Shown piece by piece: positions 13,101 to 25,100 of a stretch of 64,000 nucleotides of DNA; position 1 is the first letter of the stretch, and every line of letters begins with the position of its first letter. The notes under the pieces were generated by a model. The model saw only the letters and a list, made by a program, of their open reading frames with translations, was not told the origin of the DNA and made no database searches. The stretch comes from Berberis thunbergii (Eukaryota > Streptophyta > Magnoliopsida > Ranunculales > Berberidaceae). Position numbers and translations under genes: made by a program. The stretch is taken from positions 186,001 to 250,000 of the forward strand of contig QNQO01000201.1 in assembly GCA_003290165.1 (NCBI GenBank), in the 5' to 3' direction.

Positions 13101-16100
13101 AAAATTCTTAAATTTACCTTCAAAAGTAGGAGGAGGGGGGAGGACTAAGGCTTACTGCTTTTGCAAGGAGGATGTAGTTAATCTATCTTACATATCATGT
13201 TGACACGCAGTTTCTCGAGCTCCCTTTGGAATCCCATTCTTGATGCTCTGCCTGCCCTAGAAGTATGAGTATTTCATGGTTCCCCATTTATCACTGACTT
13301 GTGTAATCAGTGGAAGAACAAAACCTCTTCCACCTCGCCTATGCACAAATGGATGCAAGATGAGGTCCCTCGTGCAATCGTTTAGAAAACATTGCGGGAG
13401 AGGAATGAAAGAGTGTTCGAACAGAAATGATTTTTGGATCAGATGGAAAACACCATTGGGATAGTTTTGCATAGAAGTTTGTGCTTTTATACTCGAGACT
13501 TTAATCAATATGATCAGCCCCTGTTTTACTGATTACAGATAAAAATAAAAAAAATAAATAAAAAGGAAGAAGAAAAACCATCAGAGTTTTGAAGCATTTT
13601 GATAAGAACCTGTAATAGGAATCAGATTAGCTAGAACACTTGAGCAGATTTAGCAAATTGCACAAAAATGAAATGGGATTAAGGAGTATTGTATTGATAA
13701 CAAAGGATACAATTCCAGGAATTCGAGAGCCTGGCCTCTCCCTTTCAATACACTTTTATCTTGATACCCTACTCCCCTTACATGCCTCCCCTTTTATTCC
13801 CTAAAGAGCTCCTCACATAACCAATTCTTGTTGGTATAAAACCAACCTAACAAACTCATCCCTAGACAACCACATATTCACTAACTACTTGACACATCAG
13901 TTAATACCAGTCTCTTACTGCTGTCCCAAGGCCTTATTCTTTCTAGCATACGTGTACTTAATGGTGGGCTATCAATACCCCCCGCTCGAACTCGCACCTT
14001 GTCCTCAAGGTGAAAAGAAGGGAATTGAGTGTTGATGAGATCAAACTCTTCCTAGGAGGACTCAAAATCAGGCATGTTTTTCCATTTAATTTAGGACTTT
14101 CAGATAGCCTTGCGCATTTATAACGCAATTCCAGCACTTCAACAGGTTCAACAAGCCATTCTTATTCATCCGAGAGTTGAAGAGGGAATGGCTGAGCTGT
14201 CTTCCTGTCCCAGGGCTGGATGCAGCATAGATACATGAAAAACTGGGGTGTATAGTGACCGTAGGAGGTAGGTCCAGCCTGTAGGCAACCTTGCCAATTC
14301 GAGCCAGCACCTTATAAGGACCAAAATAGCGTGGGGCAAGCTTCTCATTCAGTCGTCTAGCCAAGGAGCGTTGCCAGTAAGGTTTGAGCTTGACATATAT
14401 TAAATTTTCCACAACAAAACTGACATCCCTGCGCCGCTTATCCGCAGAGTGTTGCATACGCTTCTGAGCACGCAGTAAGTGAGCCTTGAGCTCCTCAATA
14501 ACTGCATCCTTGTCCCTTAACTGTAACTCTAGAGCTGAGTTAGTAGTTGAGCCGTCTTCAAACCTTAACAAGGGTGGAGGAGGCCTATTATACACCACTT
14601 TGAAAGGGGTGGTGTTGGTGGAAGAGTGGAATGAAGTGTTGTACCAGAATTCTACCCAAGGCAGCCACTTCACCCACTGTTTGGGCTTATCTTCTTCGAA
14701 GCACCTCAAATATGTTTCGATACATTTATTGACCACTTCGGTTTGGCCATCCGTTTGTGGATGATAGGAGGAGTTTTGCTTCAGTACGGTTCCTTGCAGC
14801 TTAAATAATTCAGACCAGAAATTGCTCATAAATTTTTATCCCTATCCGATACTATGGACCTTGGAAAACCCATGTAGGCGAACCACTTCACGAATGAATA
14901 AGGCAGCAACCCCTGCCGTCGTGAAGGGGTGCTTAAGTGGCAGAAAATGGCTATATTTGCTAAGGTGATCGACGACTACGAGTATACAAGAGTAGCCATC
15001 GGATTTTGGAAGGCATTCCACAAATCCATGGAGATGTCATCCCATACCTGGTCTGGAATTGGCAGTGATTGTAGCAGCCCTGCAGAAGACAGAGTCATGA
15101 CCTTGTTGCGTTGGCAAACATCGCACTTGGCAACATAGGCTTGGACTTGTTTCTTCATACCCATCCAATAGACATCTTGGGAAAGACGTAAATAAGTCTT
15201 CAATACTCCCGAATGGCCCCCCATGTGGCTATTATGGTATGCCTCAAAGAGTCTAGGAACCCAAGGTGATGATGATGGGATCACCACTCTACCATGATAA
15301 AACAACCGGTCATGCTGAATGTGGTACCCAGCGGGAACCTCTTTCCCTGCTACGAGATCAGCGTATAATGGCCCTAAAAATTTATCTCGGGATTCTCGGC
15401 AGACCTCTTCATTCAGCCCATCCAAACTAGTGCTCCAAGAAGATAGGGCGGCTAACTCACAATCCTCGAGTCGCCTAGATAGCGCATCCGCTGCCTTATT
15501 CTCAACCCCCGGTCGATACTCAATGTCAAATTGGTACCCTAGAAGTGTGGATATCCATTTTTGATGTTCATCCGCCACTACCCGCTGATCTAAGAGAAAC
15601 TTGACTCTCTTGGTCTGTGTGCACCAAAAAATGCCTTCCCAAAAGGTAAGGGCGCCATTTTTGAATTGCCAAGACGATTGCCATTAACTCCCGTTCGTAA
15701 ATTGATTTTAGTTGAGCCCAGGCACCCAAAACCTGACTGAAATAGGCCACAGGTCGTTTCTGCATCAACACAACCCTGATACCTATACCCGAAGCGTCGG
15801 TCTCAATCACAGAAGGGGTCGAAAAAATCAAGAAGTGCAAGAACCGGTACTGACATCATGGCCTCCTTTAATTGCAAAAAAGACCTCTCTAGACCAACCC
15901 CAACTGTCTTTTTTGAGGGAGATCAGTAAGTGAGGATGCCTTTTGTCCATTACCCTGAACTAATTTTTGTAGTAGCTAGTCAGCCCCAAAAACCCGCGCA
16001 ACTTCTTTAAAATTTTTTGGTATAGGCCAAGACACCATTGCGGCAAAGTTTGGAAGGATCAACGACGATTCCCTATGTCGACACGATGTGCCTCAAATAC

Positions 16101-19100
16101 TCAAGCTTCTGCTGTTCGAAAGTACACTTCCGCTGATTCACAAACAATGAGTGATGCTGTAGTGTCGAAAATAGGATGTGTAGGTGCTGACATGTTCCTC
16201 CTCATTATTGTTATATACCAAAATGTCGTCAAAGAAAACTAACACAAACTTCTGTAAGAATTTCTTGAAGACGATCATCGGTGCTTGGAAGGTGGCTGGT
16301 GCGTTGGTGAGCCCGAAGGGCATGACTAAGAACTCGTAGTGCCCTTCATGGGCTTGGAAGGCTGTTTTTGGCACATCTTGGGGCCTTGCACGAATCTGAT
16401 GATACCCAGATTTCATATCCAATTTAGAAAAAAAATTTGCCCCATGTAGCTCATCCAGTAATTCGTCAATGACAGGAATTGGGAATTTGTCGGCCACCAT
16501 CACTCGATTGAGTGCTCTATAATCCACACAGAAGCACCAACTACCGTTTTTCTTCATGACCAATAAAACTGGGCTTGAGAAGGGGGCTGTGACTTGGTTG
16601 GATAATGCCGGCAGACAACATTTTCCCACGAACTTCTGTATTTCATCCTTCTGAATTTGCGGGTAACGATAGGGCCAGACACTTACAGGCTCAACCCCGT
16701 TCTTGAGTGTGATGGCGTGATCGCAACTCTGTGGAGGGGGTGACCTCTGTGGTGAATTGAAGATGTCGTGAGTACTGATCCAAGACGTCATGAAATCGAC
16801 TCCACTGGTGTATTATCATCCTGCCCCTTCAAGGCCAAAGTCCCCAACTCCAGTAACACCCCATGACCCTGATGTTGTATTGCACGCACCAACGCCTTGA
16901 AATAAATCTGAGTTTTGCATAATCTTGGATCACCCCGCAATGTAACCGGAGTTCTGCCCACTGTGAATTTCATGATCAAAGCCTTCCAATTGATGTGCAT
17001 CACCCCCAATTTCTCCAACCATTGCATACCCAAAATTACATCAGTACCCCCTAAATCTAAAGGTAAGAAATCTTCAGTTACCTCAATTTCTGGAAGTGAA
17101 AGCAATATTTGTTTGCAAATCCCTTCTGTTCTTACCGAATCCACTGTTCCCATTAACACCCCGTAATCCGCTACCATTGTGAGAGGAAGCCCCAATTTCC
17201 CATTAACACCCCGTAATCCGCTACCATTGTGAGAGGAAGCCCCAATTTCTTAACTAAATCTCGGTCGATGAAGTTGTGCGTTGCCTCTGAGTCTACCAAC
17301 ACTGTGACGGGATGAGAAGAAATTACCCTTTGTAGCTTCATCGTTCGAGAAGAAGTGAACCCCACTACGAAGTTCATCGAGAGCTCCACACTGCCCTTGA
17401 TTTGCTCTGGTTCTCCATGGTCCAGTCACTCCAAATCAGGCCCTTCTTCTTCGTCCTCCCATGTTTCCTCAGGCTCATCCAACAAGAGGACTTGTAATTG
17501 GCGATTTTTGCAATCGATGCCCAGGAGAGAACTTCTCATCACATCGGTAGCAAAGATCGCAAACCTTCTTGTTTAGAATCTCTGCCTTTGTAAGCCTCAT
17601 GAACCCTGGAATTCGGTGAGGGGCTGGATTGTCCGCCGAACCTGGTGGAAAAGGCTTGCGGACGATCGCCTTGCTGCTGTCTGCAAGCGGCGCAAGTCGA
17701 AGAAGAGAAGGAGCAAATGAATGGGGGCTAGGGTTCATGTTTGAGGTGGACTATGAGTTGCTTGGATTGGGCCCTTTAGTCCAGTTGGAGCCCGATCCAG
17801 CCCGGTGCCCTAACATGACCCGATTTCGGTCTTCCACTAACTAGGCCGACTCCATTTCCATTAGGCCCTTGGGCCTCATCAATCGGACCTCAACCAGTAT
17901 CTGCTCCATCAAGCCATTGATGAAGATACTCTCCAGCACCTCATCAGGAAGGCTATGCAGAGGGGAGGCGAGGGTTTCAAACTTCTTGACATACTCATCA
18001 ATGGTGGAGGTTTACCGGCTAGCCAAGAACTTCTCCATCAGTGTGCCGTCTCTTAGAGGTCGGAATCGGGTGAGCAACACTCGCTTGAACTCCTCCCAAT
18101 TGGTTAGCTCACGACGCCCTTCAAGCCATGTGAACCAGCCGAGAGCTCTCCCTTCCATGCTCACTGCGGATGCCTCAATCTTTTCTTTTTCAGTCATCTG
18201 AGTCATGGCGAAGTATCTCTCTGCCCCTGAAATATCCACCCATCGGGGTCTTCACCCATGAAGATTGGAAACTCAATCTCCTCAACCCTCGGGAGTCTTC
18301 TTTGGGTTCCCTTTCCATGGAGCAATCTATGTTGTCAGGATGCAAAGCCTCTTCTACTGCTGAAGTGGTTTCTACTGGATCTGGTGGTTTATGTTTCTCC
18401 ATAGTGGCGGAAGAAGATCTAGCCCCATCTCGTTTCAGCAACATCTCCACCTTACCCGTGAGGTACTCCTATGCCCTTTCCACTCCCTCAAAACGATTCT
18501 CTATTTCAGGTAACTTTTGCAATCCCACTCTTACTGAATCTAATTCATGATGCCACTCACCTTGCACCATTTCCATTCTTTCTTCCAATGCTTCAATCTT
18601 CTTTTGTGCCATTTGTTTGTTAGTGATCTTTTGCTCTGAAACCAAAATGATAAGAACATGTAATAGGAATCAGATTAGCTAGAACACTTGAGCAGATTTA
18701 GCAAATTGCATAAAAATGAAATGGGAGAAAGGAGTATTGTATTGATAACAAAGGATACAATTCCGGGAATCCGAGAGCCTGGCCTCTCTTTCAATACACT
18801 TTTCTCTTGATATCCTACTCCCCTTACATGCATCTTCTTTTATTCCCTAAAGAGCTCTTCTCACATAACCAATTCTTGTTGGTATAAAACGAATCTAACA
18901 AACTCATCCCTAGACAACCACATATTCACTAACTACTTGGAGACATCAGCTAATACCAGTCTCTTACTGCTGTCCCAAGGCCTTCTTCGTTCTAGCATAT
19001 GTGTACTTAATGGTGGGCTTATCATATTTACATGTAATTTGTGTGATGTTAATAATCTGATCTCTCCCCAACAAAATGAAATACCCGCTGAATGTTTATC

Positions 19101-22100
19101 ATTGTTCAGGATTTTCGGAGAGCAAATGTATTGAAGGGAATAACTCACTTTTTCTAGCTATAAAGGGACTGAAAATGATTCTAGTGTTGACAAAGTTTCC
19201 TGAAGAGAAGTGATTCTTTAAGTTTTGAATCTGCACAAGTCTTAGCTCCTTGCCTAAAAAGGATGCTAGTTCTAGTTGCCTTTTTGTCTTTTTGTGAGAA
19301 GGAATGAATAATATGTATGGTCAATCCCAGTGGAAATTAGACGTTCTCAGATAAATAATCTCTAGCTGTCATTAATATAGTTTTCTCATGAAATTTTGCT
19401 TGATATAATTTTATGAGAAATTTGGTGAAGATTTCTGTTGATTTTCTCAGCCAAACCCATCCAAAGTAGTTTTTCTTGTGGACTGTGTCTTGGATAAATG
19501 GATGAGATTCTTACGTTATTTTATCTTATGCGCTTAGATGCGTGACTTGTGTGCAGGGCGCAGAAGTGCGTTCCATTATAGTCCAGATGCACCTGTGTTC
19601 AAGAGGCACTAAAAAGGCACACTTTTCATTTAGGTGCAAGGCACTAAAAAGGCATGTGAGCATTGTTTGGGTGCTATATAGCACTGTCTGAAAATGTTTC
19701 ACGGTTTTTTATGTTCATATGACTAGTCCTACCATGCGATAACATAGCTATGGACCGACTTTGAACTCCATTGATTATAAATTTGTTATCTATGGAGTAT
19801 GGACTATTTTTAATTTTTTAAATTTTATTTATTGATGTAATTGACTATTTGACGTTTAAATTTGAAATCTTGGGTACAAGGTTTATGGATGATAATGCTA
19901 GGGTTTATATATATATATATCTTGAAAAATTGTTACTTTTCTTATATGAATTTTCATGCGAGATATAAATTTTATGAGTGAAGGTATTATTTATATTATT
20001 TTCAAGTATTCTAATTGGCATGCACCTCAAGTACATTATATGCGCGTCCCGCCTTTGAGTGTGCCTTTTTTGCCCTGACTACACTGTCTAGAACTAGGGT
20101 TACTAGTCAATCAAAATTTTCGTTAAGCAAGAGAACACGTCTTATTCTGGTGTTCCCTTTAAGATAACATGTCTTATTCTTGTATAGCACATCTTAGTTT
20201 TCATTTGCCTGTTGAGCTGTCATATCTAGATGCACGACAGGTACTGATGTAAATGGTACATATTTCCTTCCTTCAGAAACCATTTTTATGATGTATCTCA
20301 ACTGCTTGCACCTATTCATTTAAAAAGGTGGAGTTAAGACACAGGGATAGCTGGTAGGTTACCTCTGGTCTTTGGTTTGAGAGGAAGGTAACCAACCTTT
20401 GAACTAAAATAAAATAGCTGGTAGCTTTCTTTTTAATTTGATCGAAGCATTATACTCGTATCATCAGTAGAGCTCTCAGTGAGAAATGGAAGTAGGAAAC
20501 AAGCTAGCGCTCAACTTTTTTTTTTTTTTTTTTTGGAAAGCGAGCGGGCGTCTAGCGCTCAACTTGATACAACTAGATTGGCCAATTGTTACTTTATAGA
20601 AAGGATCTTTTAGGTTCAGAGATTAAAAAAAAGGTCTTTTGTGTTTAATTTTTTTTTTTTTTTGCATAAATACCATTGAAAAAATCTCGAGAGTCTTTTT
20701 ATCATAACTTTGTACAAACAATAGCTATATGAGATGCATTGTGTTGTTATTGGACAGCAGAACCATTGATTTAGTTCTTTTGAAAGTTTGACAGTTTTGT
20801 ACTTTTAATCTGAACTCGTGGTTTGAATTTTTTCAGAAGTATGCCATGCAACAAGCTTTCAAAACTATGATGGGACAGATGTCTTCAGGAAGCAATGACC
20901 AGTTCAGCAACTCTGTTTTCTCTCCAGGATCTCCCATTCCATTTCCAACATCAAATACATCAACTGCTACGACATCATCTCCTTTTTCATTTCCACCATC
21001 CAGTACTTCTACCTCACCATCAGCTGTTGCTTCACAGCGCTCTGTAACAGATGTCACTGCAACTAATGTAGAGGCAGCACCAACTAAAACCAATCCCAAT
21101 ACTAAAGTGAAAGACGAACCAAAGAAATATGGTATGTAGCTCTGGGAAATTCTGCTTTTATTTTCTTAGCAACTGAGCACACTTTTTTTTTAAAGGTTCC
21201 ATATTTATCCCCTTAATTGCTCCCACCCTAAATGCTGCTGAAGGGTTTGAACACAAGACATGGGGTACAGATCACTACAACCTTACCAACTGAGCTGGCT
21301 ACCATTGTTACAATTGAGCACACTTTGACACTTTCAACCTTAGGTTCCTTGTCGAGTTCCTTGTCGAAAATGAATTTTTTTTTCCTTTTCGTTCATTTTT
21401 AGGCATAGTATTAGCACTCATTAACACTGATGACTCATGTCACTATGTTTTTTTTTTTTTTTTTTTTTTTTAATTAAACCTCCAGAGGGGAGGGGCAGCT
21501 ATGGGATGCCAGACCTTTATTAATTATCCAAAAATGACTTACATTCTATATGGGGGTGCATTACGACTTTACCCGTATTAAAAATCAAGCAAAAAGAGAG
21601 AAACAAAGTTATTTCTAGCAGTGTGCTAAAATAAAGAAAAAACCATACCCATGCAATGATGGCATCAAGAAATAGCATAAAACACTCACTACCTATAGAA
21701 TAGCACACACTATTCTCCATACTAAGAGGCTGTTTAAGAACCAAATCCAGCCAACCAAAAAACCGCAAATTGCAAAAGCCATTGCCACACATAACCAAAC
21801 CACAGAGTCTGTCCAAAGAGCACATATTCTGTCCAAAAACGCAGAGCAAACCACATATGCTGTCCTCAAAGCACTTCCACACGCAGACTGCAAAAGGGGG
21901 AAAATTGAAATTGCAATTTCGGCAGCCAAAAACCAAACAGTGATCATGCTGTCCAATTGAGACAGAGTACTCTGTCCAACACGCAGAGAACTCTGTCCAG
22001 AGATTCAAAACATAGTCCTGCATAACCCTATTGACTTGCCCTCGCCAGAAATACGAAATAGCACCATCAAGATCTACTGAAAACACACCATCCAAGCAGA

Positions 22101-25100
22101 AATAAATCTGTCCAGCAAGAACTAACTGTCCTGAAACAGGGTACCAGACAACGTCCAGCCCTGCAGTCCACGCTGTCCGCAAGCAGGCAGCGCTGTATTG
22201 GTGCTTAAAACCCACGAGATGTCCCTCCAGTCGCCCTGTCAAAACAGAGAATATCCCCTGTTTTTTCAGATAAATACAAATCCTATTTAACCCCATTGAT
22301 CCAACACATGCGCTGAATAGAAACCCCATATACTTCCATACCCAAATAGAAGCAAAGAAATTCACGCTCAATTATAGGCCGGAGGACGAAGATATGCCGT
22401 CTTATTCTTTTCAAGAATAATTAGGGACTTTATTCTTTTAGGAAGCGATCCCCACGAATAAGTACGAGAACTATGCTCCTTTTGAGCTAAAGTAGCCAAT
22501 GCGTCAGCCACTGAGTTGGTCTCTCTGAGCACATGAATGCAATGCCATCCCGTATCCTTTATCATCGCCCGAATCTCTCTCCACCAATTACTGAGGAACC
22601 AAGGTATTTTAGTTTGTTGGAAAAACCATTGTTTAACCGTCATGGAATCCGTTTGAATGACACATGGTCGGACCCCCTGGGCAACACAGAATCTCAAGCC
22701 TTCAAGCAAAGCCCTCGTTTCCGCCGAATTATTTGTTCCTTCTCCGAAACAACATTGCCTAGCCGCCACAAAATGACCCTTTTCATTTCTAATAACAAAA
22801 CCGCCAGCAATATTCTTCCCCCTGCAAGATCCATCCACATTGAGCACATACCATCCCATAGGAGGAAAAGCCCAATACACCACCCTGGGCGGATTCCGAG
22901 TTACTTTGGTTTCCTGGATACCCAATCTATTGAGCAAATCCCATTATTGTCCTTAGATTTAGGATTAAAAATTTTTGCAACGCATTTGATCCAATGATAC
23001 ACTTTAATGATTACATAGCTGAACGAGCACTCCTTCCCATCATAAAGTTTTCTGTTTCGCTGAATCCAAAGCTCCCATAAAACAAAAAGAGGAGTAAGAT
23101 GAATTAGGGTACCTGATAAGGTAGATTTGTTCGCCTTCCTGAACCACGCCTTTAACATGGTATAAACTTCAACCGGCCTATGAACGTGAATGCCAAAAAT
23201 CAGATCGAAATGTCTCCACACTCTGCAAGCTAACTCACCCTCCAAGAAAAGATGTTTGATAGTTTCCTCCTCAGAATGAGCACAACATCCGCATTTAGAG
23301 GCTAACTGAAATCCAATTCTTCTAATTTCACCATCTATGGGAATAGCCCTTTTAATAACTTTCCATGTGAATACGGAAATTTTAGAAGGCAAAAGAGGGT
23401 GCCATATCCAATTCCAGAAATCATCAATTGTCCCTCTACCACCTAGGATTTTACACACAGAGCTGATAGAGAATATACCATCATTGGTGTGCATCCAAAT
23501 TCTGGTGTCTCGATTGCCATCATCACCTTGAACTATTGTCTTATAAGCCTCTTGAGCACGTTTTTTCATCCCCGGGTTTAGCATTCTAAAGTTATCCCTG
23601 CTCATTAATCTTAAGGAAGGCCAAAAATCATTATTATCCTCGTCCCCATTCCTTATAAATATTTCATCCTTAGCCCACTGTTCTTCAAAGAAACTGACGC
23701 TACCTCTAGTAATCATCCAGGTGGAATTGGCCACTATGAAATATTTATGCAACAACAACTCTTTCATGAAAGGTGAGGCCCCAGTTGTAAGTTCCTGCTT
23801 TCGGATTGGTACCCCTGGCTTAAAATATTTATTCTTTAAGAAATTAGCCCATAAAGAGTTGGAATATATCAGATTCCAAAGGGATTTAATTCGAAAAGCG
23901 GTAATAGTGTCGTCCAGACTTCGAACATTTAAACCACCTTCTTCCTTAGTAGCACTGATTTTGTCCCACGCAATCCATTTCCGTTTATGTCTCCCTTCAT
24001 GATCTCCCCAAAAGAAATCTGCAATCAATTTCTGAATAGAATGCAAAACCTTCACAGGAACCACTGTAGCTGCTATAGTATAAATCGGCATAGACAATAG
24101 GACATGTCGGATCAAAGTCAATCTTCCCCCAGGCGACAGCAATCGTGATTTCCATCCTTGAATTCTATTGTGGATCTTATTAACCAAATCATCATAATAG
24201 GAGATTCTGCATCTACCTTGATAAATGGGAACACCAAGGTATGTGAAAGGGGACTGTTTATAAGAAAAGCCTGTCCATAATCTGATCTTGATAAGTTTTT
24301 CGGCACTCACTTTTTCATCAATCATGAATGAGCTTTTTGTCGTATTAATTTTCTCTCCTGATGCCCGACAGTATCTATCAATAAACTTCATACATCCCGC
24401 AATGGATTTTTTCCTACCATTCAAAAAAACCAGTGAGTCGTCAGCATATAAGAGGTGAGTAATCGGGGAGGCCGTCCTTGGAGTATGATAAAAACCAATT
24501 TCCCCTCTTCGAAAACCTCTAGAGAGTCCTCTACTTAGTACTTCCGCAGCAATGACAAAGAGCAAGGGGGAGAGAGGATCGCCTTGTCTAAGACCCCTGG
24601 AAGATCTGAAATACCCGTCATACTTGCCTTGCATCAACACCGAAAAACCACATTGAGTTACACAATTTGAAATCAGATGACATATTATGTTATTAAAACC
24701 AAATTTACGGAGGACCGCCAAAAGATATCCCCATTCTTTTCTGTCATACGCCTTTTCCATATCCAGCTTGAAAATTACATTATTACCAATCACTTTTTTG
24801 CCAATCTCCCTCATTAATTCTTGTGCCAATCCAATGTTCTCTGATATAAGTCTCCCTTGTACAAAAGCCCCCTGCTCTAAAGAAATAATATTTGGGAGTA
24901 TCTTCCCCAACCTCAAACAAAGGATCTTACTAAAAATTTTATAAACCACGTTGCACAAACTGATAGGTCTAAAATCAGAATAAGAAACAGGCTCTTCTAT
25001 TTTAGGAATGAGAGCTAAAAAATTAGAAGAGAAGCTACCTGGCATAGCGTGGCAATCAAAAAATTCCGTCGCAGCTTTCCAAATATCCATACCAATAATG

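Larger units (their letters stand above)
13600..19024 (-). mobile_element. Ty3/gypsy chromovirus with both LTRs
   Basis: A complete-length but coding-dead LTR retrotransposon of about 5.4 kb. The LTRs (13600-13974 and 18648-19024) begin TGATAAG and end (C)TTATCA. On the minus strand the order is 5' LTR, a primer-binding site resembling the initiator-Met complement (TGGTTTCAGAGC, about 18632-18643), gag, CCHC knuckle, protease, RT, RNase H, integrase, chromodomain, a G-rich polypurine tract (GCGGGGGG, about 13978-13985) and 3' LTR. The flanking 5-mers are CATTT and TATTT, a target duplication with one change. The single polyprotein, the 'CYRCDEKFSPGHR' knuckle and the chromodomain point to a chromovirus, perhaps the Reina clade. 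It sits in the 16.3-kb TIC40 intron, antisense to the gene. Confidence 0.92.

Noticed and set aside
13257..13508. Open frames around 13300 as a gene
   Set aside because: The region reads as the C-terminal part of a decayed LINE (RERNERVFEQK) on the plus strand.
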